Below are positions 1 to 5,457 of a DNA stretch of 7,278 nucleotides, piece after piece. Each line of letters opens with the position of its first letter. The first letter of the stretch is position 1. Location: contig CAIRAS010000540.1 in NCBI GenBank assembly GCA_903876615.1, positions 1 through 7,278 on the forward strand, read 5' to 3'. The notes beneath the pieces are model-generated. The model saw only the letters and a list, made by a program, of their open reading frames with translations, did not search any database and had not been told where the DNA came from. This DNA comes from an uncultured Holophagaceae bacterium (GTDB lineage: Bacteria > Acidobacteriota > Holophagae > Holophagales > Holophagaceae). The position numbers were made by a program, and so were the translations under genes.

Positions 1-14
1 ACTGGACCCGATGA
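1..14 (+). CDS. possible 3' end of an upstream gene (murC?) overlapping murB by ATGA
   Basis: In the frame starting at position 3 the window opens with Trp-Thr-Arg-stop, and the TGA at 12-14 overlaps the murB ATG at 11-13 as ATGA. Such stop/start overlaps are typical of translationally coupled operon genes, and murC commonly precedes murB in dcw clusters. Only three codons are visible, so the identity is an inference from gene order and the frame itself could be chance. Confidence 0.25.
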
Positions 15-898
15 TGCACCCTTTCCCCGATGACCTGCTGGGCCTCCCGCACCGCCGGGACGTGCCCTTTGCCCGGCTCACCACCCTGGGCGTGGGCGGC
101 GTCTGCCGCTGGCTCTTCGAACCCACCACCGAGGCCGAGGCGCAAGTCTTCGTGCGGGCCTGCGTCCGCGAGGGACTGCCCTGGCGGGTGCTGGGTGGCG
201 GCTCGAACCTGGTGGTGCTGGGCGACGTGGAGGGTCCGGTCCTGCGCCTCGCCTTCCCGAAGCTGGTTCAGCGCGCAGACACGGAGCTGACGGCCCCCGC
301 CAGCCATGGCCACATCGCGCTGGCCGAGGCCGCGACGCAGGCAGGCCTCTCGGGCCTGGAGTTCGCCAGCGGCATTCCCGGTTCCCTGGGGGGGGCCATC
401 CGCATGAACGCCGGGGCCTACGGCCGCGAGTGGGTGGATGTGCTGACCCGCTTCCGCTTCCTCACCCCTGAGGGCGAGCTGATGGAGCGCACCCCCGAGC
501 CCGGCGACTTCCGCTACCGCGGGAGCTTCCTGACCGCCGGCCACGTGGTGCTGTCGGCCACGGCGCGACTCACAGCTGGCGACCCCTCGACGATCCGCGC
601 GCAGGTAGCCGAGTACCGGGCGAAGCGCGGCACCAGCCAGCCCCTCTCCCAGCGCAACGCTGGCTGCATCTTCAAGAACCCCCCCGGGCAAAGCGCCGGG
701 CGCCTCATCGATGCGGCGGGGCTCAAGGGCCTCCGGGTGGGCGACGCCGAGGTCAGCCCCGAGCACGCCAACTTCCTGGTGAACCACGGCCAGGCCACCC
801 CCGCCCAGTTCGCCGAGCTCATGGAGCAGGTCCGCAGCCGCGTCCTGGAAGCGCATGGCGTCGAGTTGGAGCCCGAGGTGGAGATCTGGCGGGACTGA
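11..898 (+). CDS. murB: UDP-N-acetylenolpyruvoylglucosamine reductase MurB
   Basis: MurB is the cytoplasmic FAD enzyme that uses NADPH to reduce UDP-GlcNAc-enolpyruvate to UDP-MurNAc, the second committed step of peptidoglycan synthesis. The 295-residue protein has the N-terminal TTLGVGG (24-30), the FAD-binding VLGGGSNLVV (60-69), the GIPGSLGGAIRMNAGAYG block (121-138), the substrate Arg in YRGSF (R170), AGCIFKNP (217-224) and the C-terminal EPEVEIW with the conserved Glu at 289. Its length and the lack of the long insertion of the E. coli enzyme (342 aa) point to the shorter type II class. The proton-donor position, Ser in E. coli and S. aureus (GSxF), is Cys219 here. There is no clear Shine-Dalgarno; the start at 11 rather than the adjacent ATG at 14 is chosen because it gives an ATGA overlap with a possible upstream stop. 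ftsQ follows after 17 nt, so the two are probably co-transcribed. Confidence 0.97.
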   Translation: MMHPFPDDLLGLPHRRDVPFARLTTLGVGGVCRWLFEPTTEAEAQVFVRACVREGLPWRVLGGGSNLVVLGDVEGPVLRLAFPKLVQRADTELTAPASHGHIALAEAATQAGLSGLEFASGIPGSLGGAIRMNAGAYGREWVDVLTRFRFLTPEGELMERTPEPGDFRYRGSFLTAGHVVLSATARLTAGDPSTIRAQVAEYRAKRGTSQPLSQRNAGCIFKNPPGQSAGRLIDAAGLKGLRVGDAEVSPEHANFLVNHGQATPAQFAELMEQVRSRVLEAHGVELEPEVEIWRD

Positions 899-915
899 AG
901 GGCCAAGACGTTAGA

Positions 916-1713
916 ATGGGCGCTATGTCCATGCTCCCCCGAACCCGCCCCCGGCGGCCCTGGTTTCCCTGGGTCCGGGCGGGCATCACCCTCGGGGTCC
1001 TGGGCCTCGCCGGCTGGGGGCTGCTGGAGGTGGGCTCGCGCTACCTGGGCCTTCAGAAGCTGGTCATCGAACAGGTGAATGTCAGCGGCTGCCGGGGCGA
1101 GCGGCAGCTGGAGATCCAGAAGCTGGCGGAGCAGCTGGTGCTGGGCAAGCCGCTCTTCTGGGTGGATGCCGAGGAGCTGCGGAACCGCATCGAGGTCAAG
1201 CGCTGGGTGCGCGGCCTGCAGATCCGCAAGGACCCACCGGACCGCCTGAGCCTGGCCATCGAGGAACGCCGGCCGGTGCTCTGGCTGGTGCGACCCAACG
1301 GCGTCTTTCTGGTCTCGGATGACGGCGTGGTGCTCGACCGGGTCAGCCAGGCCAACCTAAATCCCATTCCTGTCGTGGTGGATCCCGCCAGCCAGACAGA
1401 CCATGGACTGGCCCGCCTTGTGAGTGCTGCCCGCATTCTGCGGGAAAAACAGCAGGGCTTTTACGAGCGCATCACCGAGCTGCGGGACAGCCCCAAGGGG
1501 CCTGTGGCCTACATCGACGGGCTGCCGGCCCCGATCTTCCTCTCGCGCCAGGATGTGACAAAAAATGTGCCCAATTTCCAGGGGCTCTTCGTGGATCGCC
1601 TCTCCCAGCGGCCGGATCTGGCACGGCTGCGGTATATCGACCTGCGCTGGGATGATGAGGTGGCCGTCGGGGAACCCGAGGATGCCGCTCTCCCGCCAAA
1701 GGCCCCGCGCTGA
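916..1713 (+). CDS. ftsQ: cell division protein FtsQ (POTRA-containing divisome scaffold)
   Basis: FtsQ is a bitopic inner-membrane protein that links the cytoplasmic Z-ring to the FtsB/FtsL and FtsW/FtsI synthase complex. The 265-residue product has a short Arg/Pro-rich cytoplasmic tail (8-15) and one membrane segment at about 17-38. A POTRA domain follows at about 48-118 (from LVIEQVNVSGC to the SLAIEERRPVLWL strand), then a beta domain that ends in the characteristic RYIDLRWDDEVAV (239-251). A Pro/Ala-rich tail closes the protein. Identity rests on this architecture plus the position between murB and ftsA, because FtsQ sequences diverge quickly. The start is uncertain: ATGs at 916, 925 and 931 are all in frame and none has a good Shine-Dalgarno. 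No ddl gene lies between murB and ftsQ, unlike in E. coli. Confidence 0.93.
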   Translation: MGAMSMLPRTRPRRPWFPWVRAGITLGVLGLAGWGLLEVGSRYLGLQKLVIEQVNVSGCRGERQLEIQKLAEQLVLGKPLFWVDAEELRNRIEVKRWVRGLQIRKDPPDRLSLAIEERRPVLWLVRPNGVFLVSDDGVVLDRVSQANLNPIPVVVDPASQTDHGLARLVSAARILREKQQGFYERITELRDSPKGPVAYIDGLPAPIFLSRQDVTKNVPNFQGLFVDRLSQRPDLARLRYIDLRWDDEVAVGEPEDAALPPKAPR

Positions 1714-1744
1714 CCGACAGAAATTCAACGTTTGTTTTTTCCGC

Positions 1745-1765
1745 CCAGGAATGCTCGATTCCCGG
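1745..1765. repeat. imperfect dyad over the ftsA promoter -35 region
   Basis: The left arm CCAGGAAT (1745-1752) and right arm ATTCCCGG (1758-1765) are complementary at seven of eight positions around a 5-nt centre; the inner GGAAT/ATTCC is perfect. It covers the place where the -35 of the downstream extended -10 would sit, so it could be an operator. It is short enough to be chance. Confidence 0.35.
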
Positions 1766-1782
1766 AGTGGAAATGGTATAAA
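1755..1782 (+). promoter_or_regulatory. candidate extended -10 promoter for ftsA-ftsZ
   Basis: TGGTATAAA at 1774-1782 is a complete extended -10 (TGn followed by TATAAA, one mismatch to TATAAT). The best -35 match, TCGATT at 1755-1760 with a 16-bp spacer, has only 3 of 6 consensus bases, which extended -10 promoters tolerate. The 93-bp gap between ftsQ and ftsA is clearly richer in A and T than the flanking genes. Initiation near 1789 would leave a leader of about 18 nt that just includes the ribosome binding site. This is a sequence-only prediction. Confidence 0.45.
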
Positions 1783-1790
1783 TCTAGAGC

Positions 1791-1800
1791 AAGGAAAAGG
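1791..1800 (+). promoter_or_regulatory. ribosome binding site that sets the ftsA start
   Basis: The purine run AAGGAAAAGG ends 6 nt before the ATG at 1807. It is the strongest Shine-Dalgarno in the division block and fixes the FtsA start at 1807 rather than at the in-frame ATG at 1732. The 25 extra residues from 1732 do not look like FtsA and would run through the promoter candidate. Confidence 0.75.
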
Positions 1801-1806
1801 ATCTTC

Positions 1807-3021
1807 ATGCCTCAGCGCGCCGTCCTCCTCGGACTTGATCTTGGTGCAAGCAAAGTAGTGGCGGTGGTGGCCGTCCACGAGGAAGACGGGACGATCAATG
1901 TGACGGGCATGGGCCAGGCGGCCTCCCAGGGCGGCATCACCCAGGGCCAGATCACGGACATGGACATCAGCACCCGCGCCGTGGTGCGGGTCGTCGAAGA
2001 GGCCATGAACACCGCTGGGCAGACCCGGGTGGACGGCATCCGCGTGGCCGTGGACGGCATCCAGTTCAAGGGCGAGAACCTCCGCGATTCCATCACCATC
2101 TCCAGCAGCGACAAGATCATCACCGCCGCCGACCGGGACCGCGTGCTCGAGCAGGCCACCAACGGCTGCAAGCTGGCCAAGGAGGAACTCGTCCTCCATC
2201 GCATCCCGCAGATGTTCCACATCAAGGGCCAGCGCGACATCCGCAACCCCGTGGCCATGTTCGGCGAGACGCTCGAGGCCGAGGTCCGCATCATCGTGGC
2301 CCCCAACCCCGTGATCACGAACATCCAGCTGGCCCTGAAGAACGCGGGGCTCCACGGCGCGGACTTGATGTACTCGCCCCTCGCGAGCGCCGAGGCCGTG
2401 CTGAGCCGGGAAGACCGCGATAACGGCGCGGTGGTCGTCGACATCGGTGAACAGCTCACCCACCTGGGCATCTTCCTGCACGGGACCCTGTTCCACTCGG
2501 CGGTGATCCCCATCGGCGGGGCGCACTTCACCCGGGACCTCGAGATCACCAAGCACCTCGGCGGCATCGCCGCGGCCGAGCGCATCAAGGTGCGCTTTGG
2601 CACGGTGCTCCCCTCCCACGTGCCCGCCGAAGAGTCCGTCGAGCTCGAAGAGGAAGGCCGCACGGTCTCCCGTCGCGAGATCGCCGAGGTGCTGCAGGCC
2701 CGCGCCGCGGAGCTGCTGAACCTGGTGCTCGCCGAGATGGGCCGCACAGGCCTCATGCACGAGATCCACGGCGGCGTCCACCTGGTGGGCGGCGGTGCCC
2801 TGCTCACGCACCTCCCCATCCTTGCCCAGACCCTGCTGGGCCGGCCCCGGGTCGTCCTGGGCCGGATCCAGGGCGTGGCCGGCCTGCCCCAGGCCACGGG
2901 CAATCCCTACTTCGTGAATGCCCTCGGCGCCGTCAAGACCCTCGCCCGGGACCTCGCGGAGCACCGCGTCAAGCCCGACCGCAGCACCGGCTTTTTCGAC
3001 CGCTTCAAGAAACTCTTCTAG
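1807..3021 (+). CDS. ftsA: cell division protein FtsA (actin-like Z-ring membrane tether)
   Basis: FtsA is an actin-fold ATP-binding protein that anchors FtsZ filaments to the inner membrane and recruits later divisome proteins. From ATG 1807 it has 404 residues, normal for the family. Visible parts are phosphate-1 GLDLGASKVVAVV (9-21), the FtsA-specific 1C subdomain (about 84-160), the PLASAEAVL helix before phosphate-2 (191-199), phosphate-2 VVVDIGEQLTHLGIF (209-223), IGGAHFTRDL (237-246), the adenosine motif HLVGGGALL (325-333) and NPYFVNALGAV (366-376). The C-terminal TGFFDRFKKLF (394-404) is the amphipathic membrane-targeting helix. One oddity is phosphate-2: the usual DIGGGTxDIA reads DIGEQLTHLG, losing two glycines and the Thr and Asp that normally follow, so ATP handling may be altered. 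ftsZ begins 24 nt after the stop, consistent with one transcript. Confidence 0.96.
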   Translation: MPQRAVLLGLDLGASKVVAVVAVHEEDGTINVTGMGQAASQGGITQGQITDMDISTRAVVRVVEEAMNTAGQTRVDGIRVAVDGIQFKGENLRDSITISSSDKIITAADRDRVLEQATNGCKLAKEELVLHRIPQMFHIKGQRDIRNPVAMFGETLEAEVRIIVAPNPVITNIQLALKNAGLHGADLMYSPLASAEAVLSREDRDNGAVVVDIGEQLTHLGIFLHGTLFHSAVIPIGGAHFTRDLEITKHLGGIAAAERIKVRFGTVLPSHVPAEESVELEEEGRTVSRREIAEVLQARAAELLNLVLAEMGRTGLMHEIHGGVHLVGGGALLTHLPILAQTLLGRPRVVLGRIQGVAGLPQATGNPYFVNALGAVKTLARDLAEHRVKPDRSTGFFDRFKKLF

Positions 3022-3034
3022 CCCATGACCCTTT

Positions 3035-3040
3035 CGGGAG
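3035..3040 (+). promoter_or_regulatory. ribosome binding site favouring ftsZ start at 3046
   Basis: CGGGAG ends 5 nt before the ATG at 3046. The alternative in-frame ATG at 3025, three nt after the ftsA stop, has no purine-rich sequence at a suitable distance. The shorter start is therefore preferred; the alternative would add seven residues to the disordered N-terminus. Confidence 0.6.
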
Positions 3041-3045
3041 CCCCG

Positions 3046-4308
3046 ATGTCTGAGACCCCCTACCTGCCCTGCCCCCACACCCTGCCCGGCGCCAACATCA
3101 AGGTGCTCGGCGTGGGCGGCGCCGGCTGCAACGCCATCAACCGCATGATCGAGAGCGGCGTGACCGGCGTGCAGTTCATCGCCATGAACACCGACCAGCA
3201 GAGCCTCGCCCAGAGCAAGGCCCACCTGAAGCTGCCCCTGGGCCCCCAGAGCAGCCGGGGCCTCGGTGCCGGTGGCAGCGCCGAGCGCGGCGCCGTGGCG
3301 GCGGAAGAGAGCCGCGAGGAAGTGCTGGCGGCCCTGCAGGGCGCGGACATGATCTTCATCACTGCGGGCATGGGCGGCGGCACCGGCACCGGCGCGGCCC
3401 CGGTCCTGGCGAACTATGCTCGGGAGCTGGGCGCCCTCACCGTGGCCGTGGTCATCACGCCCTTCGCCTGGGAAGGCCGCAAGAAGGGCGACCTGGCCCT
3501 GGCGGGCCTGGCCGACCTGCGCAACACCGCCGACACCGTCATCGTGGTCAGCAATGAGCGCCTGAAGAGCGTCTGCGATGCCCGCGTCACCATGAAGGAG
3601 GCCTTCCGCGTGGCGGACGGCGTGCTCATCCAGGGCGTGCGCGGCATCGCCGACCTGATCCTGCGGCCCGGCATCATCAACGGTGACTTTGCTGACGTGG
3701 AGGCCGTCCTGCGCAACGGTGGCGAAGCCCTCATCGGCACCGGCGCCGGTCGCGGCGAGGAGGCCGTCATGGACGCCCTCCGCAAGGCCCTGGCCTGCCC
3801 CCTGCTCGAGCGCGCCCAGAGCGGCGCTGCCGCCAACGTCATGGTCTCGATCACCGCCGACTGGGAGGTCATGGAGGCCTCCGCCATCGAGACCGCCATG
3901 AACTACCTGCAGGAGCACTACGCCAACCGGCCCGACATCAAGGCCTGCACGGTCGAGGGCGAGGGCATGGAGGATCGGGTGCTGGTCACGGTGCTGGCCA
4001 GCGGCTTCGACCAGGACGAGCAGCTCCTGCAGGACCGCCGCCAGAGCCTCCACCTGGGCGGGACCAGCGAAGTCGCTCCCATCCAGACCTACACCGCGAT
4101 GCTCCCCGCGGTCTCCCAGCCCCTCCCGCCCAACGTGACGAGCGGCCGCATCTACGGAGATGGGCCCGCCGGGGAGCCGCAGGGCCCAACGCCCACCCGC
4201 CTCATGCCCCAGGCCCCCACGCCCAGCGGCGAGCTGGCCGGCGGCGCCGAGGACCTCCACATCCCCGCCATCATCCGCAACCGCCAGGGGCTGCTGCCCA
4301 TGGAGTAG
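3046..4308 (+). CDS. ftsZ: cell division GTPase FtsZ
   Basis: FtsZ is the tubulin homologue that polymerises with GTP into the cytokinetic ring at midcell. From ATG 3046 it has 420 residues. Motifs in order are GVGGAGCNAINRM (22-34), NTD (48-50), the tubulin signature GGGTGTG (110-116), PFAWEG (139-144), SNERL (169-173) and the T7 catalytic loop INGDFADV (211-218) with N212, D214 and D217 intact. A Pro-rich linker runs from about 340 to 400. The C-terminal peptide DLHIPAIIRNRQ (403-414) matches the conserved tail that binds FtsA. Several GTP-pocket positions are unusual: the T3 loop reads GLGAGGSAERG where GLGAGANPExG is typical, the usual VTKPF is VITPF, and the Arg of EGKKR is Lys147. The catalytic residues remain, so this is very likely the working FtsZ of a divergent lineage, not a decayed copy. 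Confidence 0.97.
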   Translation: MSETPYLPCPHTLPGANIKVLGVGGAGCNAINRMIESGVTGVQFIAMNTDQQSLAQSKAHLKLPLGPQSSRGLGAGGSAERGAVAAEESREEVLAALQGADMIFITAGMGGGTGTGAAPVLANYARELGALTVAVVITPFAWEGRKKGDLALAGLADLRNTADTVIVVSNERLKSVCDARVTMKEAFRVADGVLIQGVRGIADLILRPGIINGDFADVEAVLRNGGEALIGTGAGRGEEAVMDALRKALACPLLERAQSGAAANVMVSITADWEVMEASAIETAMNYLQEHYANRPDIKACTVEGEGMEDRVLVTVLASGFDQDEQLLQDRRQSLHLGGTSEVAPIQTYTAMLPAVSQPLPPNVTSGRIYGDGPAGEPQGPTPTRLMPQAPTPSGELAGGAEDLHIPAIIRNRQGLLPME

Positions 4309-4314
4309 TTTTTC

Positions 4315-4320
4315 GGGGGA
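4315..4320 (+). promoter_or_regulatory. ribosome binding site of the GIY-YIG gene
   Basis: GGGGGA lies 6 nt before the ATG at 4327, in the 18-nt gap after ftsZ. No promoter or terminator is visible in that gap, so translation from the ftsZ transcript is the simplest reading. Confidence 0.5.
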
Positions 4321-4326
4321 TAGTGA

Positions 4327-4992
4327 ATGACGCGCAAGGCCCACTTGGTTTCTGACTACTTGGAGGATCTTCCTGGGATCATTCTCGACCAAGTCGGCAT
4401 AGTCGAAGAATTCGTGGCAGGGAAACCCGGGATTTACGCCCTTTACACTGATAACCGGCTCTATTACGTGGGCCTGGCAACCAATCTCAAAGCCCGCCTA
4501 AAGCAGCACCAGAAGGACCGGCATTCAGGTGCCTGGGATCGCTTCAGCGTTTACCTAACCACCCATGACGAACACCTAAAGGACCTGGAGTCCCTGCTGC
4601 TGCGAGTGACGAGGAAGCCAGAGGGGAATCGCCAGAACGGGAAGTTTCGGGGTGCCTCCAACCAAAGCTCCGAGCTGCATCGGAGGTACAAGTTATTCCA
4701 GGAAGAGGAATTCAAAGAGATATTCAACCTTCAGGAAAAACCGGCTAAATCGAAAAAAGCACCCTTGAATCCCATGGAGACACGATCAGGCCCCTTCGCA
4801 CTGCGAGGGATCCACAAGGGGAAGACCTTCAAGGCACTGCTGCTGAAGGATGGTTCAGTGCAACTTGGCAGTTGGGTATTCTCCTCCCTATCTGCCGCCG
4901 CGAGTCATGTCACCAAATACCCAACCAACGGACGCTGGTTCTGGCACATCAAGTCGACCGAGGGTGACTGGGTGCGCCTGAAATTGATCTAA
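4327..4992 (+). CDS. GIY-YIG nuclease with C-terminal RAMA/DUF4357-like domain
   Basis: This 221-residue protein has an N-terminal GIY-YIG endonuclease domain at about 33-105. It shows GIY (35-37), YVG (47-49), the catalytic Arg57 in NLKARL, His61 three residues later in LKQH, Glu88 in DLESLLLR as the metal ligand, and Asn101 in PEGNRQNGK as the likely last conserved residue. A Lys-rich linker (about 135-150) leads to a small C-terminal domain (about 160-220) with KGKTFKALLLKDGSVQLG, SSLSAAASH and NGRWFWHI. This pattern resembles RAMA or DUF4357 domains, which are linked to restriction-modification proteins and thought to sense DNA or base modification. The inferred role is a modification-dependent nuclease in defence; this is not shown. 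G+C is near 50% in hand-counted stretches (52, 53 and 38% in three 60-nt rows), well below neighbouring ftsZ (about 73% in one row), which suggests transfer. It may be co-transcribed with ftsZ. Confidence 0.85.
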   Translation: MTRKAHLVSDYLEDLPGIILDQVGIVEEFVAGKPGIYALYTDNRLYYVGLATNLKARLKQHQKDRHSGAWDRFSVYLTTHDEHLKDLESLLLRVTRKPEGNRQNGKFRGASNQSSELHRRYKLFQEEEFKEIFNLQEKPAKSKKAPLNPMETRSGPFALRGIHKGKTFKALLLKDGSVQLGSWVFSSLSAAASHVTKYPTNGRWFWHIKSTEGDWVRLKLI

Positions 4993-5019
4993 CCCAACCA
5001 GCGGCATCGAAGACTGGAC

Positions 5020-5352
5020 TCAGGCCAGCCGCAGAAACTTCCCCCGGGCAAGTCCCAGGAGGAACTGGGCGGTCCTGAGCTGCGTATCGGCCTCGCCGGG
5101 ATGAGTGGCCTCCATGACCGCCACCACCTGGGCCACGGTCCGGGCGCCGTCGCAGGCCCGCCACACGGCGCTGCCGCGGGCATCGAGCCGCACGCGATAG
5201 GCGGGCTTCTTCATCAGCCGCAGCAGCCAGGCCCAGCGCGGCGAGACGATCTTCGGCCGGATCAGCACCAGGTTGCCAGCCTCACCCGGCTCCACCGCCA
5301 CCGCCGGCGTGGGCACCAGGGCCAGGAAGGCTTCGTCAGGAAATGGGTTCAT
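5020..5352 (-). CDS. PqqD-like (RRE-fold) small protein
   Basis: This 110-residue protein matches the PqqD family, small winged-helix proteins that bind precursor peptides for radical-SAM or other RiPP maturation enzymes. The diagnostic part is YRVRLDARGSAVWRACDG (52-69), followed by RTVAQVVAVM (71-80), the acidic HPGEAD stretch (84-89) and the helix RTAQFLLGLARGKFLRL (93-109). The form with a basic stretch before it (PRWAWLLRLMKKP, 38-50) resembles stand-alone PqqD-like proteins seen outside PQQ clusters. No radical-SAM enzyme, precursor peptide or other PQQ gene is in the window, so PQQ synthesis is not supported. The ATG at 5352 is preferred to an upstream TTG at 5385, because GGAG lies 8 nt before it and the TTG would sit directly against the hairpin. 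The gene lies downstream of the OPT transporter on the same strand and converges with the GIY-YIG gene. Confidence 0.8.
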   Translation of the reverse strand: MNPFPDEAFLALVPTPAVAVEPGEAGNLVLIRPKIVSPRWAWLLRLMKKPAYRVRLDARGSAVWRACDGARTVAQVVAVMEATHPGEADTQLRTAQFLLGLARGKFLRLA

Positions 5353-5353
5353 G

Positions 5354-5366
5354 GTGGAGGCTCCAC
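5354..5366 (-). promoter_or_regulatory. palindrome covering the PqqD-like Shine-Dalgarno
   Basis: Reading the minus strand, GTGGAG and CTCCAC flank a single central C just before CC-ATG. In RNA this can fold as GUGGA-GCC-UCCAC, a 5-bp stem with a 3-nt loop, pairing the GGAG ribosome binding site with the CUCC next to the start codon. It could damp translation or be a protein site, or be chance. Confidence 0.4.
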
Positions 5367-5385
5367 GGCGGCAGGAGGGGTGCAA

Positions 5386-5414
5386 GCCAAGGCCCGGCTG
5401 AGCCGGGCCTTGGC
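5386..5414 (-). terminator. 13-bp GC-rich hairpin downstream of the OPT gene
   Basis: GCCAAGGCCCGGC (5386-5398) and GCCGGGCCTTGGC (5402-5414) are perfect reverse complements around a 3-nt loop. On the minus strand the stem is followed by TTGC and then C-rich sequence, so it lacks a proper U-tract. A terminator or attenuator after the OPT gene is the likeliest role; a processing or mRNA-stabilising stem is also possible. Confidence 0.55.
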
Positions 5415-5422
5415 GCGGGGGC

Positions 5423-5454
5423 CCGGGGGTGTGCGCGCAGCGCGGAACCCCCGG
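5423..5454 (-). terminator. second hairpin directly after the OPT stop codon
   Basis: CCGGGGGT (5423-5430) pairs perfectly with ACCCCCGG (5447-5454). Inside the loop, CGCG (5434-5437) can pair with CGCG (5441-5444) around a CAG loop. It begins 3 nt after the OPT stop codon and has no U-tract. With the neighbouring 13-bp stem it forms a tandem structured 3' end. Confidence 0.4.
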
Positions 5455-5457
5455 ACT

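Noticed and set aside
1732..1806. An N-terminal extension of FtsA from the ATG at 1732.
   Set aside because: The 25 residues do not resemble FtsA, the extension runs through the promoter candidate, and the ATG at 1807 has a strong Shine-Dalgarno.
4309..4326. An ftsZ terminator, suggested by the TTTTT after the stop codon.
   Set aside because: No inverted repeat precedes the T-run; it is simply the short gap before the next ribosome binding site.
1357..4392. A 1011-codon open frame on the minus strand across ftsQ, ftsA and ftsZ.
   Set aside because: It is antisense to three well-supported genes, is rich in low-complexity Gly/Ala/His/Asp runs, and matches no family. Such open frames are common opposite high-GC genes.
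4993..5019. A bidirectional terminator between the convergent GIY-YIG and PqqD-like genes.
   Set aside because: The 27-bp gap shows only a 4-bp CCAG/CTGG match and no T-run, which is too weak to call.
4309..5019. Direct repeats or an attachment site bounding the low-GC gene.
   Set aside because: By eye the two edges share no repeat, and there is no tRNA, integrase or transposase in the window.
5020..5352. Naming the PqqD-like gene pqqD and inferring PQQ biosynthesis.
   Set aside because: No other PQQ genes are present, and the form of the protein fits stand-alone PqqD-like members.
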